From contig NZ_JANBVH010000006.1 in assembly GCF_024273235.1 (NCBI RefSeq), positions 1 to 64,000 of the forward strand: a stretch of DNA of 64,000 nucleotides, read 5' to 3'. Source of the DNA: Sphingomonas faeni (GTDB lineage Bacteria; Pseudomonadota; Alphaproteobacteria; Sphingomonadales; Sphingomonadaceae). The position numbers were made by a program, and so were the translations under genes. Shown one piece after another: positions 1 to 8,621 of this stretch (position 1 is the first letter of the stretch; every line of letters starts with the position of its first letter). Below the pieces are notes generated by a model. The model worked only from the letters and a program-made list of their open reading frames with translations, made no database searches and was not told the origin of the DNA.

Positions 1-114
1 ATGGCGCGTAATTTCAAACAGGTGGCCGGAATTGCAATGCGTGCCAAGCAAATTGAAGAATTGATGGGTCGGAATGTTCGCAGAATTCCGATGATTTTTC
101 TTACAATCGGATAA
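1..114 (+). CDS. short or partial ORF at window edge, unknown
   Basis: An open frame runs from the first base to a TAA at 112-114 and would give 37 residues. It is richer in A and T than its surroundings. It may be the 3' end of a gene that begins outside the window, because nothing upstream can be seen and no ribosome binding site can be judged. No family is recognised. The next 186 bases show no gene. Confidence 0.25.
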   Translation: MARNFKQVAGIAMRAKQIEELMGRNVRRIPMIFLTIG

Positions 115-300
115 TATAGGTTATCATTACTCATTCTAACTCATGTTTGTCACATGGGTAGGCGGGGGCATTGTCGGCCGGAAAGACGTCCCGGAAGTCC
201 AACGTCGAGCTTTCCGGCCGCCCGTCGCGATCAAGCGACGGCGATCCAGGCCACGCCAACCGGCGCGGCACCGTTCCCCGATCGCATCCCCGCTCCGCGC

Positions 301-354
301 AGTGACTTCGGCGCAGTGACTTCGGCGCCGTGACTTCGGCGCAGTTACTTCGCC
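301..354. repeat. 14-bp tandem repeat at the 3' end of the hydrolase gene
   Basis: The unit AGTGACTTCGGCGC occurs at 301-314 and 315-328, with a one-base variant at 329-342 and a diverged partial copy at 343-354. The last copy contains the stop codon of the leftward hydrolase gene (345-347), so the array looks like successive duplication of the gene's 3' terminus. Bases 115-300 hold nothing else that can be supported. Confidence 0.8.
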
Positions 355-2282
355 ATGGCCGCCGATTGGTCGACCGGCACGACCGGCAGCCACACCGCGC
401 TCGCTCCGCCATCGCCGCGAACGATCGTCACCGTCGCCTTCTGGTAATCGGCCTTCTTGGCGAGGAAGATGTTGGGCACGAAGGTCTGCGGGTTGCGGTC
501 GTAAAGCGGGAACAGGCTCGACTGCACCTGGATCATGATCTTGTGGCCAGGCTGGAAGACGTGGTTCACCGTCGGCAGGCGGAACTTGTATTCCTGCACC
601 TTGCCCGCCGGGATCGCGGTCGGCTTGGCGAAGCTCTGGCGATAGCGCCCACGGAAGATGTCGAGGCTGATCGGCAGTTCATAGCCGCCCATCTTCGGAT
701 CGGTCGCGTTCTCGGCCGGATACACGTCGATAACCTTCACGACGAAATCACCGTCGGTGCCGGTCGTCTTGGCGAAGATGTCCGCGATCGGCGCGCCCGA
801 TACGCGGACCGGTGCGGTCAGCACTTCGGTCGTGTAGGTCATGACGTCGGGACGGCCATCGACGCCGCGCTGGTCGCTGACCAGCCAGTCGCCCCAGCGC
901 CCGTCACCGAAGTTCACTGGACGCGGCAGATGCGGGACAGGCTTGGCGGGATCGGACACATAGCTGTCGCCGCCGGTCGCCGCCTTGCCGAAGCCTAGCC
1001 CGCCGCCAGCCTGGAGGTAGATCGGCTTCAGCGGCGACGCGCACCCGGTCTCGCAGGCGAGCGGCCAGGTGGCGAGGTTATCCCAATGGTTCTCGCCGGT
1101 GTTGTAGATCGCGGCGGCGGGCAGGGCGGCGGGCAGGGCGGTGGCTGGGCCATCTTTCAGATACTGGTTGAAATAGGGAAGGATCATGCTCTCGCGATAT
1201 TGCTGCGCCGTATCGCCATTCCACTGGAACGGCCCGAGGCTGCGGCCTTCGCGATTGACCTGGCTATGGCGCCACGGGCCCATAACGAGGTGGTTGTTGC
1301 CGATCTTGCCCTTGGCTTTCAGCGCTTCCCACGCGGTGATCGCACCGTACATGTCCTCTTGGTCCCACAGGCCCTGTTCCCAGATCGTCGGCACGTTCGA
1401 CGGGTTGGCGGCAAGCAACTTGTCGAGCGCCTGGCCCTGCCAGAACCCGTCATAGGCGGGGTGCGACACCATCCGCTGCCAATAGGGAAGCTGGTCATAG
1501 CCGGATTTCTTCGCCCAATCGCCCGCCGAGCCGACCTCGCGGAAATTCTCGTAATCGTCATAGCCGCCGGTCGGCGGGGCCTTGCCCGCGCCCTTGTAGC
1601 CGGTCTGGCTGCCGAGCCAGGCGATGTTGGCGAGGCGGAACGCGCCGTAATGGAACCAGTCGTCGCCCATCCAGCCATCGATCATCGGGCTCTGCGGCGC
1701 CGCGACCTTCAGCGCGGGATGCGGATTGAGCAGCGCCATGACCACGGTGAAGCCCTCGTACGAAGAGCCGATCATCCCGACCCGGCCGTTGCTCTCGGGC
1801 AGGTTCGCCTTGTTCACCAGCCAGTCGATCGTGTCGTAGGCGTCGGTGACGTGATCGACCTTGGTCGGGTTCAGCGGGCCGATGACCGGACGCGTGACGA
1901 CATAGTCGCCCTCCGACCCGTATTTGCCGCGGATGTCCTGATAGACGCGGATATAGCCCGCCTTCACGAACATCTCGTCGGCGAGCGGCAGGGTGGCGAG
2001 GATGCTCGAACTGTCCGACCGGTTCGCGCGCCCCTTGGCGTTGTACGGCGTGCGGGTCAGCACGATCGGCGCATTGGTGACGCCCTTGGGATAGACGATG
2101 ACCGTGTACAGCTTCGTCCCGTCGCGCATCGGCACCATGACCTCGCGCTTCACATAGTCCTGCGCGGCAGTGGGCGGCACGAACTTGGCGGGAATGTCAC
2201 CGCCGACCGGCGCAGTCCTGTCCTGGGCGGACGCGATCGTCGCGAGCGCGATGGGGGCGAGCAGGGCGAATTTCAGGTTCAT
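345..2282 (-). CDS. CocE/NonD hydrolase, alpha-amino-acid ester hydrolase-like
   Basis: A 645-residue serine hydrolase of the X-Pro dipeptidyl-peptidase / CocE (S15) class. Residues 1-19 form a Sec signal peptide ending IASA, so it should act in the periplasm. The nucleophile elbow GSSYEG lies at 172-177 with Ser174. Asp (GLWDQEDMYG) and His (GPWRHS) complete a triad, and the jelly-roll C-terminal domain typical of the family follows. GSSYEG together with the YDGFWQ / ALDKLL segment resembles alpha-amino-acid ester hydrolases, which cleave or transfer alpha-amino acyl esters and amides, including beta-lactam side chains. Cocaine-esterase or dipeptidase activity is not excluded. The open frame extends further upstream, but the ATG at 2282 gives the clean signal peptide. 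It diverges from the S41 peptidase gene. Confidence 0.88.
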   Translation of the reverse strand: MNLKFALLAPIALATIASAQDRTAPVGGDIPAKFVPPTAAQDYVKREVMVPMRDGTKLYTVIVYPKGVTNAPIVLTRTPYNAKGRANRSDSSSILATLPLADEMFVKAGYIRVYQDIRGKYGSEGDYVVTRPVIGPLNPTKVDHVTDAYDTIDWLVNKANLPESNGRVGMIGSSYEGFTVVMALLNPHPALKVAAPQSPMIDGWMGDDWFHYGAFRLANIAWLGSQTGYKGAGKAPPTGGYDDYENFREVGSAGDWAKKSGYDQLPYWQRMVSHPAYDGFWQGQALDKLLAANPSNVPTIWEQGLWDQEDMYGAITAWEALKAKGKIGNNHLVMGPWRHSQVNREGRSLGPFQWNGDTAQQYRESMILPYFNQYLKDGPATALPAALPAAAIYNTGENHWDNLATWPLACETGCASPLKPIYLQAGGGLGFGKAATGGDSYVSDPAKPVPHLPRPVNFGDGRWGDWLVSDQRGVDGRPDVMTYTTEVLTAPVRVSGAPIADIFAKTTGTDGDFVVKVIDVYPAENATDPKMGGYELPISLDIFRGRYRQSFAKPTAIPAGKVQEYKFRLPTVNHVFQPGHKIMIQVQSSLFPLYDRNPQTFVPNIFLAKKADYQKATVTIVRGDGGASAVWLPVVPVDQSAAMAK

Positions 2283-2423
2283 GGGGGCGCTTTCCGGAAA
2301 TGTTGCCGCGAAGCTACGCGCAACCGGTGCGCCCGGGCAATCGCGATCGTAGCAGGTTTGCAATAATGGCCACGGCGGCGTCCGGTCCTCAATTATCTTC
2401 TCCGTCGGAGGGCCTGTTGCTAT

Positions 2424-2441
2424 ATGTTGCGCAACATGTTG
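2424..2441. promoter_or_regulatory. palindromic operator candidate between divergent genes
   Basis: The 14-bp perfect palindrome ATGTTGCGCAACAT (2424-2437) overlaps a second palindrome CAACATGTTG (2432-2441). It lies 33 bp before the S41 peptidase start and 142 bp before the divergent hydrolase start. Short AT-flanked palindromes of this kind are typical MarR dimer sites, and a MarR gene overlaps the end of the peptidase gene. Assigning the site to that regulator is inference. Confidence 0.5.
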
Positions 2442-2473
2442 TATATGTCGCTCCAGATCGAGGACACACCGAA

Positions 2474-3805
2474 ATGCGCGGCCGATTATCAATGCTTCCA
2501 ATGTTCGTCACCGCCTCGCTCCTGTGCGGCACGAGCGCGTTCGCGAGCGGTCCCACCGTATCGCAGGCCGAAAAGGCCGCGATCGTCGCGTCGCTCTCGA
2601 CAACCCTGGATGCGAACTACGTGTTTCCGGACGTCGCGCGGAAGATCGAACCGGCGCTCCGCGAGCATCTCGCGAAGGGCGATTACGCTTCGATCACGAC
2701 CAAGGAGGCGTTCGCGAAGCGGCTGACCGACGATCTCCTGGCTCTCACCGGCGATCTGCACTTCTTCGTCGGCGTCGATCCGAAATGGGTCGCCGACTAT
2801 CGCACCAAGGCTCTGCCGGCGGCGAAGGCCAAACTCCGGCAGGAGGAATTGGCCGAACTGGAGAAAAGCAATTTCGGCTTCGACGAGGTCGGCCATCTGA
2901 GCGGCAATATCGGCTATGTCCGCTTCAGCTACTTCGCGAATCCGGAGCTTGCCTATGATGCGGCAGCGGCGGCGATGCGCTTCGTCGAGAACAGCGACGC
3001 CGTGATCATCGATCTGCGCTACAATAATGGCGGATACCTGGAGATGGCGCAGTTGCTGGCGAGTTATTTCTTCCCCAGCGACAAGGACCAGCTGCTCTTC
3101 GATTACAATTACAACGAGGATGGCAAACGCATCGCGCGCGGGCAGTGGGTGCTACCCGGACTGCCGGGTAAGCGCATGGTCGACAAGCCGCTGTATATCC
3201 TGACGGGATCGGCATCGTTCTCGTCGGCGGAATGGTTTTCCTACGCGATGAAAAAGCTCGGCCGCGCGACGCTGATCGGCGAGCGGACCGCGGGCGGCGC
3301 GCACCCCGTCGCGCGGAAACCGATCGACGACGATTTTTTCGTGCAGGTACCGATCGGCCAGATCCGCGACCCTGTCGATCATGGCGATTTCGAGGGCGTC
3401 GGCGTGGCGCCGGACCTGCCGAGCTCCTCGATCCAGGCGCTGCCCCTCGCGCACAAGCTGGCGTTAGAAAACCTGTCCAAGACCGATGCCGCAAAGGCTG
3501 CCGACTATACCTGGCTGTTGCCGACGCTGACCGCGGCGATCGAGCATCCGCAGGCTGATGCCGCTCTCGTCCGAAAGGCTGTCGGAAAATACGAGGGGCG
3601 CGAACTCACCCTCGAGAACGGCACGCTCTTCTACGTGTGGCGCAAGCGTCTACGCGTTGCCCTGCAACCAATCGGTCCGAACCTGTTTGCAGTAGAGGGC
3701 GTCTCCGATTTCCGATATCGGCTGACCTCCGGGCGCGGCAAATCCGTCACGCTGGAGCGACTGAACAAGGACGGCACAATCCAGACGTATCAGCGCCTTG
3801 ACTGA
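2474..3805 (+). CDS. S41 family peptidase (tail-specific/IRBP-like)
   Basis: A 443-residue protein with an N-terminal signal peptide (about 1-25, ending TSAFAS), an alpha-helical IRBP-type N domain, and an S41 catalytic core. The core shows the strand and turn IDLRYNNGG and the nucleophile region TGSASFSSAE at roughly residues 243-253, followed by GERTAGGA. These elements match C-terminal-processing-like serine peptidases without a PDZ domain. It should be exported. The ATG at 2474 was chosen because it directly precedes the signal peptide, although the frame is open from 2300. Its stop overlaps the start of the MarR gene by 8 bp, so the two are probably co-transcribed and translationally coupled. 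Substrate unknown. Confidence 0.85.
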   Translation: MRGRLSMLPMFVTASLLCGTSAFASGPTVSQAEKAAIVASLSTTLDANYVFPDVARKIEPALREHLAKGDYASITTKEAFAKRLTDDLLALTGDLHFFVGVDPKWVADYRTKALPAAKAKLRQEELAELEKSNFGFDEVGHLSGNIGYVRFSYFANPELAYDAAAAAMRFVENSDAVIIDLRYNNGGYLEMAQLLASYFFPSDKDQLLFDYNYNEDGKRIARGQWVLPGLPGKRMVDKPLYILTGSASFSSAEWFSYAMKKLGRATLIGERTAGGAHPVARKPIDDDFFVQVPIGQIRDPVDHGDFEGVGVAPDLPSSSIQALPLAHKLALENLSKTDAAKAADYTWLLPTLTAAIEHPQADAALVRKAVGKYEGRELTLENGTLFYVWRKRLRVALQPIGPNLFAVEGVSDFRYRLTSGRGKSVTLERLNKDGTIQTYQRLD

Positions 3806-4304
3806 GCGAACGCGAAAGCCCGCGGCGATCGACGACAGCGCGTTTCTCGGCCGCACGGTCGAACGGCTGAGCGTCCTAATCGCGGACCAATCCAAGGCTG
3901 TTTTCGACGACAGGGGGATCGTCATCCCGGTTCGCTCCTGCTCGTTGATGACCGTCCTGGCAAAGCTCGAAACGGCATCCGCTTCGGATCTGGCTCGGGA
4001 ACTCGGCCACTCGCATCAGCTGGTGATGCAGAAGATACCAAAGCTCGTCAGTCTCGGCCTTATCCGGCAGGGCGATGACGATCAGGACGCACGCCGGCGG
4101 ATATTCCGGCTTACCGACGAGGGGCGCGAGCAACTCGCGAAGTTCGAGGCCTGCAGCGCCCTGATCGACGCTGCCTATGACGCGTTGTTCGCCGAGGTCG
4201 GGGATGTCCGGGCGCTGGTCGATCGAACTATCGAGGCGCTCGGGGCGCTGCCTCTGAACTCCCGCATCCGGGACGCCGCCGCGTCGCCGAAGCCGACCCG
4301 CTAG
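3798..4304 (+). CDS. MarR family winged-helix regulator
   Basis: A 168-residue transcription factor starting at TTG, inside the last codons of the S41 peptidase gene. The winged helix spans about residues 50-115. The recognition helix lies near ASDLARELGHSHQLVMQKI, and the wing contains DDDQDARRRIFRLTDEGRE, a usual MarR pattern. It probably represses its own operon and perhaps the divergent hydrolase through the palindrome at 2424-2441 (inference). Its 3' end overlaps by 4 bp the convergent HNH gene. The ligand cannot be predicted. Confidence 0.8.
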   Translation: MTERTRKPAAIDDSAFLGRTVERLSVLIADQSKAVFDDRGIVIPVRSCSLMTVLAKLETASASDLARELGHSHQLVMQKIPKLVSLGLIRQGDDDQDARRRIFRLTDEGREQLAKFEACSALIDAAYDALFAEVGDVRALVDRTIEALGALPLNSRIRDAAASPKPTR

Positions 4305-4639
4305 CGCTGTTTCTTCGTCGTCGTGGCGGTGAAGTCCGGGTCCTTGTTCGCGACCCAGTCGACGAACTTGCGCACCGCGGGATGCGCGAGCAGTCCCTCC
4401 ACGTCCATTCCGTGGCGCTGCAATTCGGAGTTGGTGAAATTGGCCGTCAGCGTCTGCTGGCAGATCGGGTGCATCGGTACGACATCGCGACCGCCCCGGC
4501 TCTTCGGCACGGGGTGATGCCAGACGATCGTCTGGCCGGTGGGACGCCCACACAGCCAGCAGGCGACGACCGGCGGCGGAGCCTCGTCCTCGCTCCGTAC
4601 GTCCTCATAGGGACCATGCTTCGAATGCTTGCGCGCCAT
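4301..4639 (-). CDS. small HNH-type nuclease-fold protein
   Basis: A 112-residue protein with a treble-clef HNH signature: CWLC at about residues 32-35, WHHPVPKSRGG at about 49-59, then HPICQQTL. The CxxC, double His and distal His/Cys would hold zinc and the catalytic histidine. Most stand-alone HNH proteins of this size are uncharacterised or phage-derived. No recombinase or methylase gene is adjacent. It lies 77 bp downstream of the DEAD-box helicase gene on the same strand and may be co-transcribed with it. The frame is open far upstream within the helicase gene; the ATG at 4639 is the first plausible start. A nuclease role is inferred from the motif only. Confidence 0.72.
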   Translation of the reverse strand: MARKHSKHGPYEDVRSEDEAPPPVVACWLCGRPTGQTIVWHHPVPKSRGGRDVVPMHPICQQTLTANFTNSELQRHGMDVEGLLAHPAVRKFVDWVANKDPDFTATTTKKQR

Positions 4640-4716
4640 GCGTACGGATCCCGGCTGTATCTGCGATGCTCGTGCCGTCGTCTCTAGCGACAGGAGCACC
4701 GCTATCCAAATTCCTG

Positions 4717-6006
4717 TCAGGCCGCTTTGGCGGCCATCCGCGCGGCGAGCTTCTCTTCCTCGGTCCAGACCTTCCGCTCGCGCGCGGGCTTCGCCGGCTT
4801 GACCTGCTTGACCGGGCCACCGCCCAGTACCGGCGCGCGCTTGGTCGAGTGGCGCGCGACTTCGCAATGCCATTCGTGATCGTCCTGCACGGTCAACGTG
4901 CGACCGATCTCGCGCTCGACGTCGTGCAGCCACGCGCGCTGCTCGGCATCGCACAAGGTGACCGCGAAACCGCTGCGCCCGGCGCGACCGGTGCGGCCGA
5001 TCCGGTGGACATAGCTTTCCGGCAGGCTCGGCAGGTCGTGGTTGAACACGTGCGTCACCGTGTCCACGTCGATGCCGCGCGCTGCGATATCGGTCGCGAC
5101 CAGCACCTGGACGGTCCCGGCGCGGAACGCGTCTAGCGCCCGCTCGCGCTGGCCCTGCGACTTGTTGCCGTGCAGCGCCTCGGCGGTGATGCCCGCCTCG
5201 CCGATGAACGCGCAGACGTCGTTCGCGATGTTCTTCTGGAGCGTGAAGACGACCGCCTGGCCCATGTTCGGCGTCTGCAACAATGCCAGCAGCGCCGCCT
5301 TCTTGTCGGCGGCGTCGAGGAACATCACCGACTGGTCGATCCGGTCGACCGTGGTCGAAGGCGGGGCGATCTCGACCTTCGCCGGATCGCGCAACAGGCT
5401 CTCGGCCAGCGCGGCGATCGACTTCGGCATGGTCGCCGAGAACAGCAGCGTGTGGCGATCCGTCGGCAGCGTCGCGACGATCCGCTCGATCGGCTTGGCA
5501 AACCCCATGTCGAGCATCTGGTCGGCCTCGTCGAGCACCAGCGCCTCGAGCTGCGACAGGTCGCAAAGGCCCTGCTCGACCAGATCGAGCAGGCGGCCCG
5601 GCGCGGCGACGATGATGTCGACACCGCCCTCGAGCGCCTTGACCTGATGGAACTGGCTGACGCCGCCGAAGATCGTCATCACGCTCGGCTTGATGTGCCG
5701 GCCGAAGCTCTCGAAGCCGGCGGCGATCTGCGACACCAGTTCACGCGTCGGCGCGAGCACCAGCACGCGCGCGCCACCCTTCGGCGCCGGGCGAGGGTTG
5801 GCGGCAAGGCGGTGGAGCAGCGGCAGCGCGAAGGCGGCGGTCTTGCCGGTGCCGGTCTGCGCCATGCCGAGCATGTCGCGACCGTCCAGCAGCATCGGGA
5901 TCGACTGCGCCTGGATCGGCGTCGGGTGGGTATAGCCTTGCTCGGCGAGCGCCTGCATCAAGGTGGGCGCGAGCGAGAGATCGGCGAAAGTCATGGTCAT
6001 TGTCAC
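4717..6006 (-). CDS. DEAD-box ATP-dependent RNA helicase, RhlE type
   Basis: A 429-residue RNA helicase. Seen are the Q motif (HPTPIQAQ, about 27-34), Walker A AQTGTGKT (49-56), PTREL, the DEAD box at 159-162, SAT at 190-192, and the C-terminal RecA domain with HRIGRTGRAG. A short basic tail follows. The family unwinds short RNA duplexes in ribosome assembly, RNA decay and cold adaptation. The GTG at 6006 has GGAGG six bases upstream; ATG codons at 6000 and 5994 are alternatives differing by a few residues. The small HNH gene follows on the same strand. Confidence 0.92.
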   Translation of the reverse strand: MTMTMTFADLSLAPTLMQALAEQGYTHPTPIQAQSIPMLLDGRDMLGMAQTGTGKTAAFALPLLHRLAANPRPAPKGGARVLVLAPTRELVSQIAAGFESFGRHIKPSVMTIFGGVSQFHQVKALEGGVDIIVAAPGRLLDLVEQGLCDLSQLEALVLDEADQMLDMGFAKPIERIVATLPTDRHTLLFSATMPKSIAALAESLLRDPAKVEIAPPSTTVDRIDQSVMFLDAADKKAALLALLQTPNMGQAVVFTLQKNIANDVCAFIGEAGITAEALHGNKSQGQRERALDAFRAGTVQVLVATDIAARGIDVDTVTHVFNHDLPSLPESYVHRIGRTGRAGRSGFAVTLCDAEQRAWLHDVEREIGRTLTVQDDHEWHCEVARHSTKRAPVLGGGPVKQVKPAKPARERKVWTEEEKLAARMAAKAA

Positions 6007-6108
6007 GCGGCGCCTCCAGCGCTGAGCTAAAGCTGCGCCTGGTAGGGCTTAGCGTCCTGAGCGCGGGCAGGTAGGTTTTATGCTGCACTGCGTCAATGCG
6101 GAAAGCCG

Positions 6109-7128
6109 TTACCGTTTGTGTGCCACGCCGCCATGCCCGAACCGTTTGCGATAGTCGCTCGGGCTGAGACCCGTCAGTTTTGCGAAGGTCGTGCGGAACG
6201 ACGCCGGATCGCCGTACCCGACGTCGTTCGCCACCTGACTGATCGATGCCCGCGTGTTTTCCAGCAGGTCGCGCGCCTTCTCGATCCGCAGGCGCTGGTG
6301 ATATTCGTTCGGCCGCAGACCGGTGGCGCCGTGAAACCGGCGCGCAAACGTCCGCAGTTCCAAGCCTGCCCAGCCGGCCATGTCGGTGACATTGGCATTG
6401 AGCGGTCCGTGCGCGTGCAATTGCCGTTGCGACTTCAGGATCGCTGCATCGCCGTGCGTCATGTCCGGCGCGAAAATCTTGTAGAAACGCTGTTCCCGAC
6501 CCGGCGGATCGATCATCATGAACCGCGCCGTCTCCATCATCGCGACGGCCCCCAGCAAGCGCCGCACGATCACCAGCCCGAGATCGGTCCATGCCATCAC
6601 GCCGCCGACGGTGATCAAATCGTCCTCCTCGGTCAGCAGCGCGTCGAAATCGACGTGCACGGCGGGGAACATGCTCGCCAGGTCGGGTGCGCAGATCAGG
6701 TGCGTGGTGGCGCGGCGGCCATCGAGCAGTCCGGTCTGCGCGAGGAGGAACGTCCCGCCACAGATCGATCCGAGCACGGCTCCCTCGGCATGACGCGCCG
6801 TCAGCCAATCCGACCATCTGCGATCCGTCTCGATGCCGAGTGCCGCGGTTTCGCAGGGCGGAATGATGATCACGTCCGGCACGTCGGATGACGATCCACC
6901 GGTCGCGTCCGAAACCGTGTCGAAGGTGCGCATGATCCCGCCGGCGCCGGTATCCGCGAAATGGCTGAGCCGGACGACGGGCGCATCCACGCCGAGGCGC
7001 AACCGGCTCAGGTCGTCGGTGATGCGGAACAGGTCGGTCAGGCCGTGGACGATGCCGAGCATGACCTTCGCGCGCAGGACGATCGCGATCTCGATCGGAC
7101 GGGATGCGGGAATGGGTTCGGTCGCCAT
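6109..7128 (-). CDS. GlxA-type regulator: DJ-1/PfpI domain plus AraC helix-turn-helix
   Basis: A 339-residue transcription factor. The N-terminal DJ-1/PfpI-like domain (about 10-200) has the elbow GSICGGTF, where the cysteine sits in enzymatic relatives. The C-terminal AraC domain has two helix-turn-helix units, seen in RIEKARDLLENTRASISQVA and in DPASFRTTFAKLTGLSP followed by DYRKRF. Members such as GlxA and FtrA-like proteins activate catabolic or stress genes. It diverges from the alpha/beta hydrolase gene at 7238 across a 109-bp intergenic region and is its likely regulator (inference from layout). Confidence 0.9.
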   Translation of the reverse strand: MATEPIPASRPIEIAIVLRAKVMLGIVHGLTDLFRITDDLSRLRLGVDAPVVRLSHFADTGAGGIMRTFDTVSDATGGSSSDVPDVIIIPPCETAALGIETDRRWSDWLTARHAEGAVLGSICGGTFLLAQTGLLDGRRATTHLICAPDLASMFPAVHVDFDALLTEEDDLITVGGVMAWTDLGLVIVRRLLGAVAMMETARFMMIDPPGREQRFYKIFAPDMTHGDAAILKSQRQLHAHGPLNANVTDMAGWAGLELRTFARRFHGATGLRPNEYHQRLRIEKARDLLENTRASISQVANDVGYGDPASFRTTFAKLTGLSPSDYRKRFGHGGVAHKR

Positions 7129-7237
7129 GTGTCAATTTTCCCCCGCATTTTGTCGGTTCGACCGATCACGCCGCTGCTAGATCCAAGTTAATACACCCCC
7201 GACGGCAACAACGCCGACACTATTCGGGGATCAGACC

Positions 7238-8221
7238 ATGCCGGAGCCCAAGCATTCCGAAATACAGCCACTTATCAGTGGTTCGCGACGCGATATTCTT
7301 TTGGGAACCGCGATCGTATCCGCGCTCGCGATTGCTGGCGAAAGCATGGCCGGTCCGCTGAAACATGTTCAACCTGCCGCTGGAGATGCGACCATGAGCA
7401 CGATAACCGTCAAGGATGGCACCGAAATTTTCTACAAGGAGTGGGGCGCGGGTCAGCCGATCGTGTTCCATCACGGCTGGCCGCTCAGCGGCGACGACTG
7501 GGACGCGCAGATGATGTTCTTCTCGCAGCAGGGCTACCGCGTTGTCGCGCACGACCGTCGCGGGCATGGTCGGTCGAGTCCCGCCTCCAAGGGCAACGAC
7601 ATGGATACCTATGCCGCCGACGTTGCCGCGGTCACCGCGCATCTGGGCCTGCGCAACGCGATCCATATCGGTCACTCGACCGGCGGCGGCGAGGCGATCC
7701 GCTACGTCGCGAAATACGGCAGCAACGGCCGCGTCGCCAAGGCCGTGCTGATCGGCGCGATCCCGCCGCGCCTGACGCGCTCGCCGAACAATCCCAACGG
7801 CGTCCCGCCCGAGGCGATCGAGGGTATTCGCACCGGCACCGCCACCAACCGCGCGGACTTCTACAACGGCTTTGCGACCGGGCCGTTCTACGGGTTCAAC
7901 CGCCCCGGCGCGAAGGTGCTGCCCGCGGTCTCCGCAAACTGGATGCGGCAGGCGATGGTCGGCGACATCAAGGCGCAATATGATTGCATCACCGCCTTCG
8001 CCGACACCGACTTCACTGCCGACCTGCAATCGATCGACCAGCCCGTGCTGATCCTGCACGGCGAGGACGATCAGGTCTGTCCGATCGACACGACCGGGCG
8101 GATGGCGGTCAAGCTGCTCAAGAACGGCTCGATCAAGACCTATCCCGGCTATCCCCACGGCATGGCGACGATCCACGCCGACGTGCTGAACCCGGATATC
8201 CTGGCGTTCATCCGTAGCTGA
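7238..8221 (+). CDS. alpha/beta hydrolase, non-heme chloroperoxidase-like, exported
   Basis: A 327-residue alpha/beta hydrolase. The N-terminus carries a Tat-type sequence (SRRDILLGT followed by a hydrophobic stretch, about residues 15-38), so export of the folded protein is likely. The core begins near MSTITVKDG at about 53 and shows the oxyanion HGWP, nucleophile elbow GHSTGGGEA, acid LHGEDDQVCP and His YPHGM. This arrangement matches cofactor-free haloperoxidases/perhydrolases and esterases. Relatives usually begin at the core, so the Tat extension is worth noting; an internal ATG at about 7394 could give a cytosolic form. It diverges from the GlxA-type regulator. Confidence 0.88.
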   Translation: MPEPKHSEIQPLISGSRRDILLGTAIVSALAIAGESMAGPLKHVQPAAGDATMSTITVKDGTEIFYKEWGAGQPIVFHHGWPLSGDDWDAQMMFFSQQGYRVVAHDRRGHGRSSPASKGNDMDTYAADVAAVTAHLGLRNAIHIGHSTGGGEAIRYVAKYGSNGRVAKAVLIGAIPPRLTRSPNNPNGVPPEAIEGIRTGTATNRADFYNGFATGPFYGFNRPGAKVLPAVSANWMRQAMVGDIKAQYDCITAFADTDFTADLQSIDQPVLILHGEDDQVCPIDTTGRMAVKLLKNGSIKTYPGYPHGMATIHADVLNPDILAFIRS

Positions 8222-8227
8222 ACCGGC

Positions 8228-8255
8228 CGGCGGACGGGCAAACCCCCGTCCGCCG
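8228..8255 (+). terminator. strong hairpin after the alpha/beta hydrolase gene
   Basis: CGGCGGACGGG (8228-8238) pairs perfectly with CCCGTCCGCCG (8245-8255) over a 6-base loop, six bases after the hydrolase stop codon. No T-run follows, so it may slow polymerase or protect the 3' end rather than act as a canonical intrinsic terminator. Confidence 0.55.
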
Positions 8256-8520
8256 ACTGCCAGACCCCGCTACCAGACCCTGCCGTCAGTTCGCGCAGCT
8301 TCACCCCGGCGTTCGGCGATGCGAGCGCCCCGGGGACTTTATACAACGCGGGTTGTCGCAGGCCGGCACCGTCACGAATGCTCCGCCGAAACCTGTCCCT
8401 GGCGGAGGCGATTTCCATCGAAACGCTCGTCTCTGAACGGACGAGGGAGTCTGTCGGCCCCGTTTCCGAAAGGGGGCGTCGTCGAAACTTCCTCGCTAAA
8501 AGGTGCGCGCCGTCCAAACT

Positions 8521-8621
8521 CCCCTCCCTGGAAGGGAGGGGCAGGGGGTGGGTCGGTTTCGAGGGAACGTTCGGCCAGCCCCGAGCCGACCCACCCCCGG
8601 CCCCTCCCTTCCAGGGAGGGG
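8521..8621. repeat. 36-bp inverted repeat, sphingomonad palindromic element
   Basis: Left arm 8521-8556 and right arm 8586-8621 are reverse complements with one mismatch in 36 bases, separated by 29 bases. Each arm begins with its own small palindrome CCCCTCCCTGGAAGGGAGGG. The whole can form one long cruciform or two hairpins. Related C-rich/G-rich palindromes occur at 51207-51266 and 57555-57685, so this is a dispersed family. Confidence 0.85.

Noticed and set aside
8521..8621. CRISPR-like repeat
   Set aside because: Only one inverted pair, no regular direct repeats with spacers and no cas genes. No CRISPR array was seen anywhere in the window.
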